A stretch of DNA of 64,000 nt from Anaerolineales bacterium UBA6055 (GCA_002428985.1 DIYL01000015.1:1-64000), one strand, 5' to 3'. Positions 50,701 to 59,850 are shown, counted from the stretch's first letter. Notes: generated by a model from the sequence alone, not told the origin. A program made the numbers and translations.

Positions 50701-52984
50701 CTTGTTCACGTCTAAGCCGTTCTTGTTCTGCAGCTTCCAGACGATCGCGTTCTTTGAGGCTGGCAGCCAAATAGGTACGTTCAAGTTCACCAATTGCAAT
50801 CGTACTTGCATCTATCCACTCTTCAAACGTTACTAAGCGTCCACCACGCAACAAGAAACTAATATCATTATTGGCTTCTTGCCATTCCTGTGCAGCTCCT
50901 AATAACATCCGTTGTAGACGAACATCTTCACGACTATCATCAAGCCAAACTTTTAATGTGCCCCACTCACGAATCAACGCCTCATGAGCGACTTCAACCG
51001 TTGGTGTACGAGTAATCGGATCCCGACCGGTTGTCAACAAACGTCTCGCAGCAAATCTATCAATCACACCTTGCATGATCTCTTCGTTGTCGTAAGCGGA
51101 CATAATTTCGGATTGCAAAGCCCGACGACGTGTATCTTCTGTACCCTCACCCAATGTCACTAAGCGTAAGAATAATTGTCGAGTTGCTTCTTGCTCATCT
51201 GTATTGAGGCTCTGATGCATTTCCTCAGCTTGTTTCGCCAGCGCCCCAATAACACCGCCTATCTCCTGATAATCCTTCATCATGATGATAGGACCTTCGC
51301 GCCGCGCAAATAATTCGGTCAGCGCATATTGGAGCATTGGTAGAACACCAGGTTGTTCACTCACTTCGGACACAATTTGTGCTGCAAGCCCTTGCTGGAA
51401 AAATACTTTAACCCGCCGTGCGGGACCTGTGATTGTCTGTTGTAGCTCTTCTGCAGTAAATGGAATAACAACTTCAGTCCGTTGTTGCATCAAACCACTA
51501 AAATTTTGAACACCCAAAGGACGATCATAGAAATCTGCACGTAATGTGATAATAACCCGTAAACGGCTATCTGGATGGATAATTGCTTGATATAAACTTT
51601 GTAAAAAGTCCTCTCGTTCTCTATCTGACCCAGTGGTAAATGTTTCTTCAAATTGGTCAATCACTAGGACTAATTCACTACCATCATCAGGTAAAGCTGA
51701 ATCAACTACCCCAACAAGTGCTTCATGATTATCACGCAATTCTTCCTTCAATGTGGGGACAGGATTAATCGCAACACGCATTAATGCATCTTCAAGCTCT
51801 GTCAGAGGGCTCGTCCCGGGGATCATCTGTACAATGAACCAATTTTCCGAATTGGGTAAAGACCCTTTCCGTAATGCAGGTAGCAAACCAGCTTTGACCA
51901 CACTCGATTTACCGCTACCGCTTGGGCCTACGACTGCCAAAAAGCGGTGTAATGGGTGATCTTCTTCCATTTTATCTAACAATGTCTGAATAAGCTGATC
52001 ACGACCAAAGAAGTCCTCGGCATCACCCTCTTGGAAGGCTGCAAGCCCTTTATATGGGTTAACAACCTCTTCAACTGTATTGGATGCAGTTAAATCAAAT
52101 GACGTTGTATCAAAATCATCAACCTCAATATCAGAGCCTACGCTAACCGAGACATCAGCATCTACAATTGCGCGTTTAAACGAGCTAGCAAACTCCAGCA
52201 TACTATCGTAACGATCTTCAGCATCTTTAGCAGCCGCTTTTTGTAGCACTTCGTTGACACCGGGTGGATAGTTTTGCATATCCGGCAATGGTTCATTCAC
52301 ATGTTTAAGGAAGAGTGCAATCGACGACTTTGCATCAGGAAATGGGTGATGTCCTGTCAACGCCTCAAAAATCACCAGCGACATACTATAGATATCAGCA
52401 CGAGGTGTAATCGTCTGTAGATTAATCTGCTCAGGAGAAATATAACCTGCTGAACCCGTCACAGATTGAGGACCTGTGCCGGAGTCACTACCCTCCTCAT
52501 CAGACATTTCCATCGCGATACCAAAGTCTGTAAGATATGCATTATCATCATCATCTAATAAGATGTTCGCAGGTTTAATATCGCGATGGACAACATTACG
52601 ACGATGAGCAACAGTCAGGGCAGCTCCCATCTGGTTCAACAATCGAACAGTAGCGCGCGGTGACCATGGGCCATTTTCTCGAATCGACTCACGCAAGGTA
52701 CCGCCACGCAAAAATCGCATAACCAGATACGCACCTGTTGGATCACGCCAATAATCATAGAGCGGTGCAATATGAAGGTGATCTAGTTGTGCTACAAGTT
52801 TCGCTTCTGCTTCAAATCGACGGATAAATTCGGGTTGATTTGCATATTTAGGTAAAATTTTCTTGATAACAACTTCGCGCCCAACCACCGTCTGTGTTGC
52901 GCGATAAACTTCGCCCATCCCGCCTTGTGCGAGTAATTCATGCAATTGATAACCACGAATGGTTTGTTCTTGGATGTTTTCCAT
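47795..52984 (-). CDS. Giant Ser/Thr protein kinase - nSTAND ATPase - membrane helix - Ala-rich linker - WD40 protein
   Basis: 1729 residues. An active-looking kinase (about 12-275) has LAQGGMGEVY, VVIKK, VVHRDIKPANILL and TDFGIA. A nucleotide-binding domain of the nSTAND/Novel-STAND type follows (P-loop GPSGSGKSS near 351; LVLVIDQFEE; VRLQRMLLGAAQEW end). One membrane helix lies near 768-790. An Ala/Gln/Asn-rich repetitive segment (about 795-965) leads to about a dozen WD40 repeats (about 1030-1700; DGNVILWD, FSGHRGAVNDV). The kinase and ATPase would be cytoplasmic and the propellers outside, or the helix may be a hairpin. It fits sensors that link signal binding to phosphorylation. A candidate promoter lies upstream. 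Confidence 0.95.
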   Translation of the reverse strand: MENIQEQTIRGYQLHELLAQGGMGEVYRATQTVVGREVVIKKILPKYANQPEFIRRFEAEAKLVAQLDHLHIAPLYDYWRDPTGAYLVMRFLRGGTLRESIRENGPWSPRATVRLLNQMGAALTVAHRRNVVHRDIKPANILLDDDDNAYLTDFGIAMEMSDEEGSDSGTGPQSVTGSAGYISPEQINLQTITPRADIYSMSLVIFEALTGHHPFPDAKSSIALFLKHVNEPLPDMQNYPPGVNEVLQKAAAKDAEDRYDSMLEFASSFKRAIVDADVSVSVGSDIEVDDFDTTSFDLTASNTVEEVVNPYKGLAAFQEGDAEDFFGRDQLIQTLLDKMEEDHPLHRFLAVVGPSGSGKSSVVKAGLLPALRKGSLPNSENWFIVQMIPGTSPLTELEDALMRVAINPVPTLKEELRDNHEALVGVVDSALPDDGSELVLVIDQFEETFTTGSDREREDFLQSLYQAIIHPDSRLRVIITLRADFYDRPLGVQNFSGLMQQRTEVVIPFTAEELQQTITGPARRVKVFFQQGLAAQIVSEVSEQPGVLPMLQYALTELFARREGPIIMMKDYQEIGGVIGALAKQAEEMHQSLNTDEQEATRQLFLRLVTLGEGTEDTRRRALQSEIMSAYDNEEIMQGVIDRFAARRLLTTGRDPITRTPTVEVAHEALIREWGTLKVWLDDSREDVRLQRMLLGAAQEWQEANNDISFLLRGGRLVTFEEWIDASTIAIGELERTYLAASLKERDRLEAAEQERLRREQELQKRNQRFLRAIVVGALIFAVIGIGLAGFAFNQSQAASVAAANAQTQAAAAATSEFNANENAVTATFAQGNAIVEANNAGTQAAVAATAQADAIVEADNAGTQAAVAATAGQDAVEQANLAATSEAEAVIAGDNAVLEANNAQTQAAVAATAQADAVEQANLAATSESDALLAQANAVEQANLAATSESDALLAQEQAQTEAERAQSLVLASFAGQFSESDTPLAIALALEANLIENAPLQARQVLISVAYEGPRKFFKGDFGGIQDISAYTLPEEEGDTTLTDDRVIFIDDTLNFRMFASYDTGIIAEWNPETNEAIQTFEGHSVPVTSIDTYANADLSRQWLVSADQDGNVILWDVLTGTIVRRFDGHTDIVNSVDFRADGQRLVTASDDGRFIIWNTQTGDALRSISTATNSSINSVVFSPDGNNLLILTDDAMRLISANATSADQFLEFGVGDDGLVREGEATNRIRNAVFGPDGEFIVTTGGAGSSSPEIWDTSTRRLLRRLSEHNGPVNSVSVSEDGQFVLSAADDFEVRLSAVSSGDLIRSYYAHQNRVAAAIFTDNDERVISGSTDGEIYLWDKLPISRTLESFEGHSASVDTIAQLPYDKNLFLSTSANGELSLWNGVSGTLVESYRSRGSDAPQTVLSVNPQSTEDNIIVGLGSEDAEIRQFNTNTTIADILIDPLVEYDIVDPLLVEADFVNALAFSPDGTRFLSGGGFFVRSARGEDQAIFQGEDTVYPMLHLWDANNGRLIHQYDTRGFVVEEGFDAPVTAIAFSPDGENVLSGLEDGRLIVWSSVSGSQDNTREFTGHSARITSIEFSPDGTRLLTSSNDRAIILWDYESGSLIRRFSGHRGAVNDVRFNLDGSEILSGGDDTRVILWDVETANEIQRFSEQDTPITSVAFINDGLIALSGALDGSIVKREFDTVGGLERWVEDNRYIPVLSCNERQRFNLTCETVETAAATG
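50085..50600 (-). repeat. Imperfect coding repeats (Ala-rich linker of the kinase)
   Basis: Several copies of units encoding QANLAATSESDALLAQ and NAGTQAAVAATA recur with silent and coding changes. Unit spacing is about 21-25 codons. It probably forms a long alpha-helical stalk. Recombination between units could alter its length. Confidence 0.7.
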
Positions 52985-53037
52985 AGTCCGTCACAGTCTC
53001 TATATGTATAACTTTTCCAGTATTGCGAACTTGTTAT

Positions 53038-53066
53038 AGTATACACGCACGTTAGCTGTTCTACAA
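53038..53066 (-). promoter_or_regulatory. Candidate promoter of the kinase-WD40 gene
   Basis: On the minus strand TTGTAG (53066-53061) and TATACT (53043-53038) are separated by 17 bases, about 55 bases before the ATG. Confidence 0.55.
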
Positions 53067-53176
53067 AATATCATTTTTGTTGCAATATACATGTTATAAA
53101 CCCAAATTTAGTTTGCTAAAATGGCGTACAATATCATTTTAGTGTATGATACTCTGAGAATTGATATTGAAAAGCG

Positions 53177-54064
53177 ATGGCAAAACAAATGGAAAACTCA
53201 TTAACGGGTCAAGATGTAGGTGAATACAAAATTGGGCCACTGTTAGGTGTTGGTGGTATGGGTGAAGTCTACCAAGCTACAGGCTCTGATGGAAAATCTG
53301 TTGCCATCAAATTTTTGCGTAACGACTTTATCGCAGATACTGGAGCGCAAGCACGCTTTATCCGCGAAATACGTATTATGGAAGCGCTAGAACACGAAAA
53401 TATCATGCCTATATTTGGACATGGTATCATCAACGGAACAACGCTCTACTATACAATGCACTTGATAAATGGCATGGCACTTTCTACCATGATGAAGCGA
53501 CAACGCTTTACACCCAAAAAAGCGTGGCTCATCCTAGAGCAATTATTTCGCGCATTAGAATATGGCCATAGTCAGAGTGTGGTTCATCGCGATATTAAAC
53601 CAGACAATGTATTTATTGAACGACATGAAAAATTACATGTTTATCTAGGTGATTTTGGTTTAGGTAAACGCTCTGGTATTGACCAAACCCTTACAGAAGC
53701 AGATGCTGCAATCGGTACACCACATTATATGTCACCAGAAGCAATTATGGGGGAACGCCCTGATCCACGTGCAGACATTTATAGTGTATGTGTCCTTGCA
53801 TATGAGTTACTTTTAGGTATTTTACCATTTGATGAGCCATTTGCACACTCTACAGCAATTGCGCATGTCACCAAACCAGTACCTAAACCCACCAGTCTTA
53901 ATCCAGATTTCCCTAAAGCCTTTGAAGATGTACTACTCAAAGGTATGGAAAAGAAACGCGACGATCGTCAACAGGATATGGGAGAATTAATAACTGTATT
54001 CCTCAATGCATATGACACATTGACAGAAGAGCAACTAAATACTGTATATGTCGCGGTCAACTAA
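53177..54064 (+). CDS. Soluble Ser/Thr protein kinase
   Basis: 295 residues, essentially a bare Hanks-type kinase. The Gly loop is GVGGMGEVY (about 25-33), with Lys in VAIKFL, HRDIKPDN near 137, DFGLGKR near 158 and APE-like MSPEAI. No membrane helix or sensor domain follows, so it is cytoplasmic and needs partner input. It is divergent from the giant kinase and followed by a terminator. It could phosphorylate one of the two small neighbouring proteins, but this is only positional. Confidence 0.94.
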   Translation: MAKQMENSLTGQDVGEYKIGPLLGVGGMGEVYQATGSDGKSVAIKFLRNDFIADTGAQARFIREIRIMEALEHENIMPIFGHGIINGTTLYYTMHLINGMALSTMMKRQRFTPKKAWLILEQLFRALEYGHSQSVVHRDIKPDNVFIERHEKLHVYLGDFGLGKRSGIDQTLTEADAAIGTPHYMSPEAIMGERPDPRADIYSVCVLAYELLLGILPFDEPFAHSTAIAHVTKPVPKPTSLNPDFPKAFEDVLLKGMEKKRDDRQQDMGELITVFLNAYDTLTEEQLNTVYVAVN

Positions 54065-54071
54065 ATCAAAT

Positions 54072-54099
54072 AGAGGGCAACCCTATTGTTACCCTCTTT
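54072..54099. terminator. Hairpin terminator after the small kinase, likely bidirectional
   Basis: AGAGGG/CCCTCT outer and AAC/GTT inner pairs form a stem followed by TTTA on the plus strand and ATTTGATTT on the minus strand. Confidence 0.7.
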
Positions 54100-54125
54100 A
54101 AAAAGCCATTGACTAATACGACGTA

Positions 54126-54533
54126 CTATTTGGTCGATGTATCATCATCCCGCAAACTATTACGCAATTCATCTAAATTTAAGTCACTCAAATCAAACTT
54201 ATGCATAAGCCGTTGCTCGTGTCGTGGAGGTGGCGGTGGCGCACTAATATCAACCTGTATCATATAAACAACATCGCCATTTTCCATAAAACTTGTCAGA
54301 TACCCCATGCGAATCAGCTCATACAATGTTCCATCAAGTTGCGATTGGTTGAGTTTTTGATCATCTGGCAAGTCTTCCATCGCTTTACAGAGCTGTTTGT
54401 ATGGCATTTCATTGGGCGCAGATAACAGATTTATAACAGTTTTCTGATTAGGCGGTAAACTTTGCGGGTCTTTCGCCCCTTTATTCTCATGACGTTGCAT
54501 GTAGTCTTGTAAATTACTAGATGAACTTGCCAT
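54126..54533 (-). CDS. Uncharacterised winged-helix-like small protein
   Basis: 135 residues. The middle (about 28-95) looks like a winged helix: QKTVINLLSAPNEMPYKQLCKAM, LDGTLYELIRMGYLTSF, then a VVYMIQVD wing. A Pro-run APPPPPR and an acidic tail follow (LSDLNLDELRNSLRDDD). The Ser-rich N-terminus and Thr/Ser tail could be phosphorylation targets of the adjacent kinases. I do not recognise a named family. The stop lies just past the shared terminator. Confidence 0.65.
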   Translation of the reverse strand: MASSSSNLQDYMQRHENKGAKDPQSLPPNQKTVINLLSAPNEMPYKQLCKAMEDLPDDQKLNQSQLDGTLYELIRMGYLTSFMENGDVVYMIQVDISAPPPPPRHEQRLMHKFDLSDLNLDELRNSLRDDDTSTK

Positions 54534-54610
54534 ATTTTACCTATTTAAACTCTTGTAATCTAACGACGCTAGTATAGCACATTTCTCAGCATTGCGGTAA
54601 ATATTACATT

Positions 54611-54768
54611 ATTCCCGAAATACTAAAGACTTCATCTAATGCAATCAAGACCGATCGTTGAGTGTAAACAACACGCACAAATACACTAAATTCCCGAAAT
54701 ACTAAAGACTTCATCTAATGCAATCAAGACCGATCGTTGAGTATAAACGACACGCACAAACACACTAA
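54611..54768. repeat. 79-bp tandem duplication at a gene 3' end
   Basis: Copies 54611-54689 and 54690-54768 differ at three bases only. The second copy encodes the end of the 54686 gene. The first lies past its stop, so only one copy is translated. All three differences would be silent in the coding frame. Confidence 0.9.
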
Positions 54769-55579
54769 TTTCAATCAGTTTTGCAATGGCTCGACGCAGT
54801 TCATTACCCTCATCAACATACTGATCCAACAACGCATGTTTCTCAATTTCTGGTGGATTATCAGGAGCAAGAAAACGTGGATTTCCAAAATCATCACGCG
54901 CATCTTGATCACCTGTAAATGTAACAATTACCCGTTGTCCCGATGACGCCAATACAACTGCACGAAATAAATCCGCCGCATGCATGCGTTCAGGCGATAT
55001 CAGAATATCTGTATTTTGGCGCTCAGTGCCAAACGTCACAGTCAATTTGTCCATCTGCCGCGCAAATCCCATGAGGTATTTACGCATATTATTCCCGTTT
55101 TTAACGAACTCTCGATAATGTGCGTCAATAGCAGCCTGACTATGTTCAATCCCAAACGGAACAAACAAAGGATGACCTTTGGGTGAATGTGCAGGAATAG
55201 TGTCTTGATTTTGATTACCATCAGAAAAATACAAAATGATAGGCTCATTTTCACGGAAATGATCCGAGGCGATCTCGAAACTTGTGATACCACCAAATGT
55301 CCGTGGAGAGACCTCATATAGATTGATACCGGCAGCCTCACGTGCTGACACTTCAAGCGGATGATGTTTGCGATAGTCATATTCTTCGCCATGGGTATCT
55401 GGATGAATCTGTGGGTCAAAGAACCATACTTCGCGCTCCGTCAACCACTGATTAATTGGATCTCGCTCTGTATTACGTAGCAGATTACCACTAGCATCTA
55501 AGATATTACATGCTCCCCCAGAAAATACTTTGGTCCTTGATACCTCTGCCATCTCACGGACAAGTTTTAAGTGCTGCAT
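54686..55579 (-). CDS. Uncharacterised protein, possibly nucleoside-deoxyribosyltransferase-like fold
   Basis: 297 residues, soluble. The start KVFSGGACNILDASG, the acidic DPQIHPDTHGEEYDY segment and the central IILYFSDGNQNQ recall the Rossmann-like nucleoside 2-deoxyribosyltransferase fold, but the resemblance is weak and the catalytic residues are not assigned. GAGGTGATT precedes the ATG. Its end lies in a 79-bp tandem duplication; without it the frame would end ...SGIM rather than ...SGI. No operon partner is evident. Confidence 0.6.
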   Translation of the reverse strand: MQHLKLVREMAEVSRTKVFSGGACNILDASGNLLRNTERDPINQWLTEREVWFFDPQIHPDTHGEEYDYRKHHPLEVSAREAAGINLYEVSPRTFGGITSFEIASDHFRENEPIILYFSDGNQNQDTIPAHSPKGHPLFVPFGIEHSQAAIDAHYREFVKNGNNMRKYLMGFARQMDKLTVTFGTERQNTDILISPERMHAADLFRAVVLASSGQRVIVTFTGDQDARDDFGNPRFLAPDNPPEIEKHALLDQYVDEGNELRRAIAKLIEISVFVRVVYTQRSVLIALDEVFSISGI

Positions 55580-55660
55580 ACTTAATCACCTCATTATGTG
55601 GAGTTTATCTTCTCACCTAATTATGGCGGATAGTTGCATAATTTACCGTTAAATTATGAC

Positions 55661-56827
55661 CTACTTTGTATAAGGGTAACGTTCCATCCAATATGCAGTC
55701 GCCGATTCGATGCGATCGCGATTCACATTAACACCAATACCAATACCATCAGGTACACTCAAGGTACTATCGTCATTTAAAACAAAATTCGGGGTGGCAA
55801 TGTCTTCAGCAAAATACCGATCAGTTGCTGAAATATCACAGGGTAAATTAACCGCAGGTAGCGATGCAAACGCAACATTCGCAGCCCGGCCAACACCTGT
55901 CTCTAACATACCACCAATCCATAGGGGTAAGTTATTTTCAACACAGACATGATAAATTTTGATACACTCCGTAAATCCCCCGACACGCGCTGGTTTAAGA
56001 TTCAAGATCCGAATCGCACCAACTTGCATCGCAACTTTCAAATCATTAACACTCTTAACACTCTCATCTAAACAAATCGGTGTATCAATTTGTTTTTGTA
56101 GTAAGCCATGCTCATAAATATCATAATAAGCAAGCGGTTGTTCAATCATCAATAGGTTAAATTGATCGAGTTGTTTGAGATGGTCAGCATGTTCTAAAGT
56201 ATAGTCACTATTTGCATCAAGCATCAGCATAATATCAGGATATTTTTCACGAACACCCGCCGCAAGCTCTACATCCCAACCTTGCTTGATCTTCAATTTA
56301 ATACGTTGATAACCTTGTGCAACACGCTTATCAATGATTGTCAATGTATCATCTATGCTTTCTTGAATACCAATGCTAACACCAACTGTAGCAAATTCCT
56401 CCGACACATGACCTTCTGGCACAAAAAGAGCAAAATAATCAACCAGCCTCATATCATTAGCTTGTGCTAATGCATCCCACACCGCAGCCTCAACACCGGC
56501 TTTAGCATGATGATTACCGCGCACGTAATGTAATAATGCAGGAAAATCTGTACCTTTTTCTACAGTTTTCCCAATCAAACGAGGGATCATAAATTCACGA
56601 ATAACATGTTCACCCATGACGACAGTTTCTGATCCGTAGCCGGGTTCCACCTCAATTGAAGCTTCTCCCCAACCAGAAATACCCGTTTCGGTAATCACTT
56701 CAACAAGAATCGCGACTTTATCCGGTTCGATTCCAAAGCTTGTCTTCAATGGTTCTAAATATGGAATTGCGACAGTATATAGTTTAATTTCTTTAATTGT
56801 TATCGGCTTCAAATTGTTTAATTGCAT
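55661..56827 (-). CDS. Enolase-superfamily protein, o-succinylbenzoate synthase / N-acylamino-acid racemase type
   Basis: 388 residues. The MLE/MenC subgroup residues are present: catalytic Lys pair in RIKLKIKQGWD, metal ligands Asp in LMLDANSDY, Glu in MIEQPLAYYD and Asp in CLDESV, and the second Lys in LNLKPARVGG. MenC-type enzymes make o-succinylbenzoate for menaquinone, and many also racemise N-acyl amino acids (NSAR). No men genes are here, and N-acyl-amino-acid enzymes abound nearby, so racemase activity is plausible. GGGGAA precedes the ATG. It follows the isomerase-like gene by 39 bases. Confidence 0.88.
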   Translation of the reverse strand: MQLNNLKPITIKEIKLYTVAIPYLEPLKTSFGIEPDKVAILVEVITETGISGWGEASIEVEPGYGSETVVMGEHVIREFMIPRLIGKTVEKGTDFPALLHYVRGNHHAKAGVEAAVWDALAQANDMRLVDYFALFVPEGHVSEEFATVGVSIGIQESIDDTLTIIDKRVAQGYQRIKLKIKQGWDVELAAGVREKYPDIMLMLDANSDYTLEHADHLKQLDQFNLLMIEQPLAYYDIYEHGLLQKQIDTPICLDESVKSVNDLKVAMQVGAIRILNLKPARVGGFTECIKIYHVCVENNLPLWIGGMLETGVGRAANVAFASLPAVNLPCDISATDRYFAEDIATPNFVLNDDSTLSVPDGIGIGVNVNRDRIESATAYWMERYPYTK

Positions 56828-56866
56828 TTCCCCAACCTACCGTTTATGGTTTTATGATATTTAGTT

Positions 56867-57631
56867 TTACTTCTTACCTTGGGCTAGTCCTTGAGTTGTT
56901 AGGTAGGTATAACTTTTTGCAACAGCCTCCAACATATCCCCATCAGTGCGATCAATCTCAACAATTTGCCATTCAGCAGTTTCCTTAGTCGCATCAATAA
57001 TTGCAGGGATTGGCATCTTACCATCACCAAGAGCCATCATATTGTCTTCTTTATTCAGCGAACCATCTTTGATGTGAATTAATGGTGCACGACTACCGAC
57101 TTTCTTAACAAACTCAACTGTATCCAATCCACCAACTTCGACCCAATAGGTATCAATTTCAAAGAACACATCATCATCTAATTCAGCTAACATCAAATCA
57201 AGTGTGTCTTGTCCGTCAATGGACTTAAATTCCCACCAATGATTGTGATAACCAAGGGTCAGATTATTGCTTTTTGCGAATTGATTTGCTTGATTGATTT
57301 TTTCGCATACCCCTTTAATATCGTCAATTGTTTCGAACATCTCTGCGGGTAAATATGCAATAGCAACTCTGGACAAACTAAAAGCTTCGGCAATATCGAG
57401 TAACGCTTGTTTGCCTTCACCCTCAGGGAAACCGACATGACTATTAAATACTTGTAACTCTAGTTCTTCAAATAATTTAGCTGCCGCACTTAAGTCTGTA
57501 GGTAGGCCGCCGTAAGGCTCAACACCGATATAACCCATATCAGCCACTTTACGAATTGTACCTTCAAAATCTTCTGTCAGTGCTTCGCGTACCGAATATA
57601 ATTGTAATCCAATTGGTTTTATGTCTGACAC
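56867..57631 (-). CDS. Sugar phosphate isomerase/epimerase-like TIM barrel (AP2Ec family)
   Basis: 254 residues from GTG 57631 (AAGGGAC upstream). Family signs are GLQLYSVREAL at the start, GYIGVEPYGG, YHNHWWEF, FEIDTYWVEVGG and LIHIKDGS, with metal-type Glu, His and Asp residues in these blocks. Such proteins isomerise sugars or inositols. It is probably co-transcribed with the enolase-superfamily gene downstream. The 287 bases before the next plus-strand gene hold no other gene I can support. Confidence 0.88.
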   Translation of the reverse strand: MSDIKPIGLQLYSVREALTEDFEGTIRKVADMGYIGVEPYGGLPTDLSAAAKLFEELELQVFNSHVGFPEGEGKQALLDIAEAFSLSRVAIAYLPAEMFETIDDIKGVCEKINQANQFAKSNNLTLGYHNHWWEFKSIDGQDTLDLMLAELDDDVFFEIDTYWVEVGGLDTVEFVKKVGSRAPLIHIKDGSLNKEDNMMALGDGKMPIPAIIDATKETAEWQIVEIDRTDGDMLEAVAKSYTYLTTQGLAQGKK

Positions 57632-57918
57632 GATTTGTCCCTTTCATTGATGTCGTATTGAATCAAGTATTCACACCTAAAGATGTATAAATTAGGTTAT
57701 GCCATCAATCATACCTTACTCACCGGAATTAACCATATATCGGTTTTAATGATTTATACATCGCCCGAAAAACTTAAGACTACTCGTAGAAAAAACTTTT
57801 GAAATGCTGTAAAATTATGAATTCAGGAGCATGTCGGGTCTATACGCCACATAAGAGTTTATAGACAATCACCACAACATTATCTCACAACAACAAATCA
57901 TTGGGGGGAATTACCAAT

Positions 57919-59817
57919 ATGGCTACAGCTTCCGCCAACTCAAAGATGGAAGCAATTCCACGTCCACAGAAATATTCAGCCTTCGCAATTTGGAAACGCC
58001 TAATGCGTTACCTTTTTAATTACAAAGCATGGATGGCAACTGCCCTACTCGGTATTATCGGTACAAATATACTTGCTGTCGCTGTACCCTACATTTTGCG
58101 TGATGTTATTGATATTGGGATTGCAAATAGCGATAGTGCATTTATGCTGAATGCCGGTTTGCTGGTAGTAGGTCTCGGTATTCTACGCGGATTAACTGCA
58201 TTTATGGGCAAGTTTTTTGGTGAACGTCTATCGCATTTCATTTCCTACGACATTCGCAATCAAATTTACAATAAAGTCCAAGAGCAGTCATTCACTTATC
58301 ATGATAACGCGCAAGTTGGCACAATCATTACACGCGCCATCAGTGATGTGAATGAGATTCAACGTTACTTTGCATTTGGGCTCATTGACGGGTTAAATGT
58401 CACTTTATTGTTGATTGGTGTTGTTGGTATTATGATTGCAACCAGCCCTCTCTTAGCAATTATTGCATTCATTCCACTAGTTCCACTTGCCTTGTACTCG
58501 AATCGCTTTGTTATGCGAGTGCATCCACGTTGGAAAAAAGTAATGGATCGTTTACAAAAACTCAGTAATCACATTCAAGAAAATGCGCTTGGTGCAGAGG
58601 TTGTACGTGTCTTTGCACGAGAAGATTACGAGATTAAGAAGTTCTACAAGCAAAACGCCAAACTCTATGAAGAGCAACTTGACTTTATTCAACAGTGGAT
58701 TAACTACTTACCAACAAGTGCATTTCTTGCAGCAATGTCCACAGCTTTGGTATTATTCTTCGGCGGCATCTTCGAAAGTCAAATGGAAAATATTACTGTC
58801 GGTCTAATCGTTACCTTTAATGCGTATGTGTTATTGTTGGCGCAACCTCTACGATTTGTCGGCTTTGTAATTCTGTTAACAACACAAGCAATTGCAAGTG
58901 GTGAGCGTGTCTTTGAAATTCTTGATGAAGAAGAGCTTGTCACAAATAAAACTAAAGCAGTTGAGCTCGACATTAAAGGCAATGTCAAATTTGAGGATGT
59001 GAACTTCCGTTACAAGACATCAACGCATTCTATACTTACCAATATTAATATTGAAGCAAAACCAGGCGAAACAATCGCAATTATTGGATTAACAGGCGCA
59101 GGCAAGACAACAATCGTCAATCTAATCCCACGCTTCTATGACGTAAAAACGGGTAAAGTCACAATTGATGGTGTAGATGTGCGTGACATTGACATATACA
59201 ACTTACGAAGTCAAATTGGGATTGTGATGCAACAGTCACTCCTCTTCTCGGCAACAATTGAAGAAAACATTGCCTATGGTAATCCTAATGCAACCCACGA
59301 GATGGTTGTCGAAGCAGCTAAAGCAGCAAATGCACATGACTTCATTTCTGAATTCCCAGAAGGTTATCAAACGCTGGTTGGCGAACGCGGTGTAACATTA
59401 TCAGGTGGACAGAAACAACGTGTTGCCATTGCTCGTGCCCTCATCATTGATCCGAAAATTCTCATTCTCGATGACGCAACCAGTAGTGTAGATACACAAA
59501 CAGAATTCCTGATTCAACAAGCATTGGAACGAATCATGGATGGTCGAACAACATTCGTCATTGCTCAGCGCATGAGTACCATTTTAAATGCGGATCAAAT
59601 TATTGTTCTAAAAGATGGAGAAATAATTCAGCGCGGTCGACACGACCAACTACTTGCAGAAGGTGGGCTATATGAAGAAATCTATAAGCTTCAGCTCGAA
59701 GAACAAGAGCGTGTCCGTCGCGAAGCAATTATTGCCGGAACAATCAAAATTCCACTTGAAGATAAGCAATCAACACAAGAATTCCGTGCTTTGATTGACC
59801 GTCTTTCTGGTAAATAA
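57919..59817 (+). CDS. ABC exporter half-transporter, degenerate-site subunit
   Basis: 632 residues from ATG 57919 (GGGGGG upstream). Six membrane helices (about 35-330) are followed by the ATPase domain: Walker A GLTGAGKTT near 391, signature LSGGQKQR and Walker B LILDDATS near 515. The residue after the Walker B Asp is Asp, not Glu, and the switch His is Gln (VIAQRMST). The site this subunit builds is therefore non-hydrolysing, while its signature motif is normal. With the next gene it forms a heterodimeric multidrug- or lipid-type exporter. Confidence 0.95.
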   Translation: MATASANSKMEAIPRPQKYSAFAIWKRLMRYLFNYKAWMATALLGIIGTNILAVAVPYILRDVIDIGIANSDSAFMLNAGLLVVGLGILRGLTAFMGKFFGERLSHFISYDIRNQIYNKVQEQSFTYHDNAQVGTIITRAISDVNEIQRYFAFGLIDGLNVTLLLIGVVGIMIATSPLLAIIAFIPLVPLALYSNRFVMRVHPRWKKVMDRLQKLSNHIQENALGAEVVRVFAREDYEIKKFYKQNAKLYEEQLDFIQQWINYLPTSAFLAAMSTALVLFFGGIFESQMENITVGLIVTFNAYVLLLAQPLRFVGFVILLTTQAIASGERVFEILDEEELVTNKTKAVELDIKGNVKFEDVNFRYKTSTHSILTNINIEAKPGETIAIIGLTGAGKTTIVNLIPRFYDVKTGKVTIDGVDVRDIDIYNLRSQIGIVMQQSLLFSATIEENIAYGNPNATHEMVVEAAKAANAHDFISEFPEGYQTLVGERGVTLSGGQKQRVAIARALIIDPKILILDDATSSVDTQTEFLIQQALERIMDGRTTFVIAQRMSTILNADQIIVLKDGEIIQRGRHDQLLAEGGLYEEIYKLQLEEQERVRREAIIAGTIKIPLEDKQSTQEFRALIDRLSGK

Positions 59818-59850
59818 CAACCAACAGACCAAGAGGATGTAACATAAACA

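Noticed and set aside
50348..50836. 162-codon plus-strand frame rich in Ser and Cys
   Set aside because: It is the mirror of the Ala-rich repeats of the kinase on the other strand; no ribosome site and low-complexity composition.
54611..54768. CRISPR or attachment-site repeat
   Set aside because: Only two adjacent copies exist without spacers, and one is plainly coding; it is a tandem duplication.
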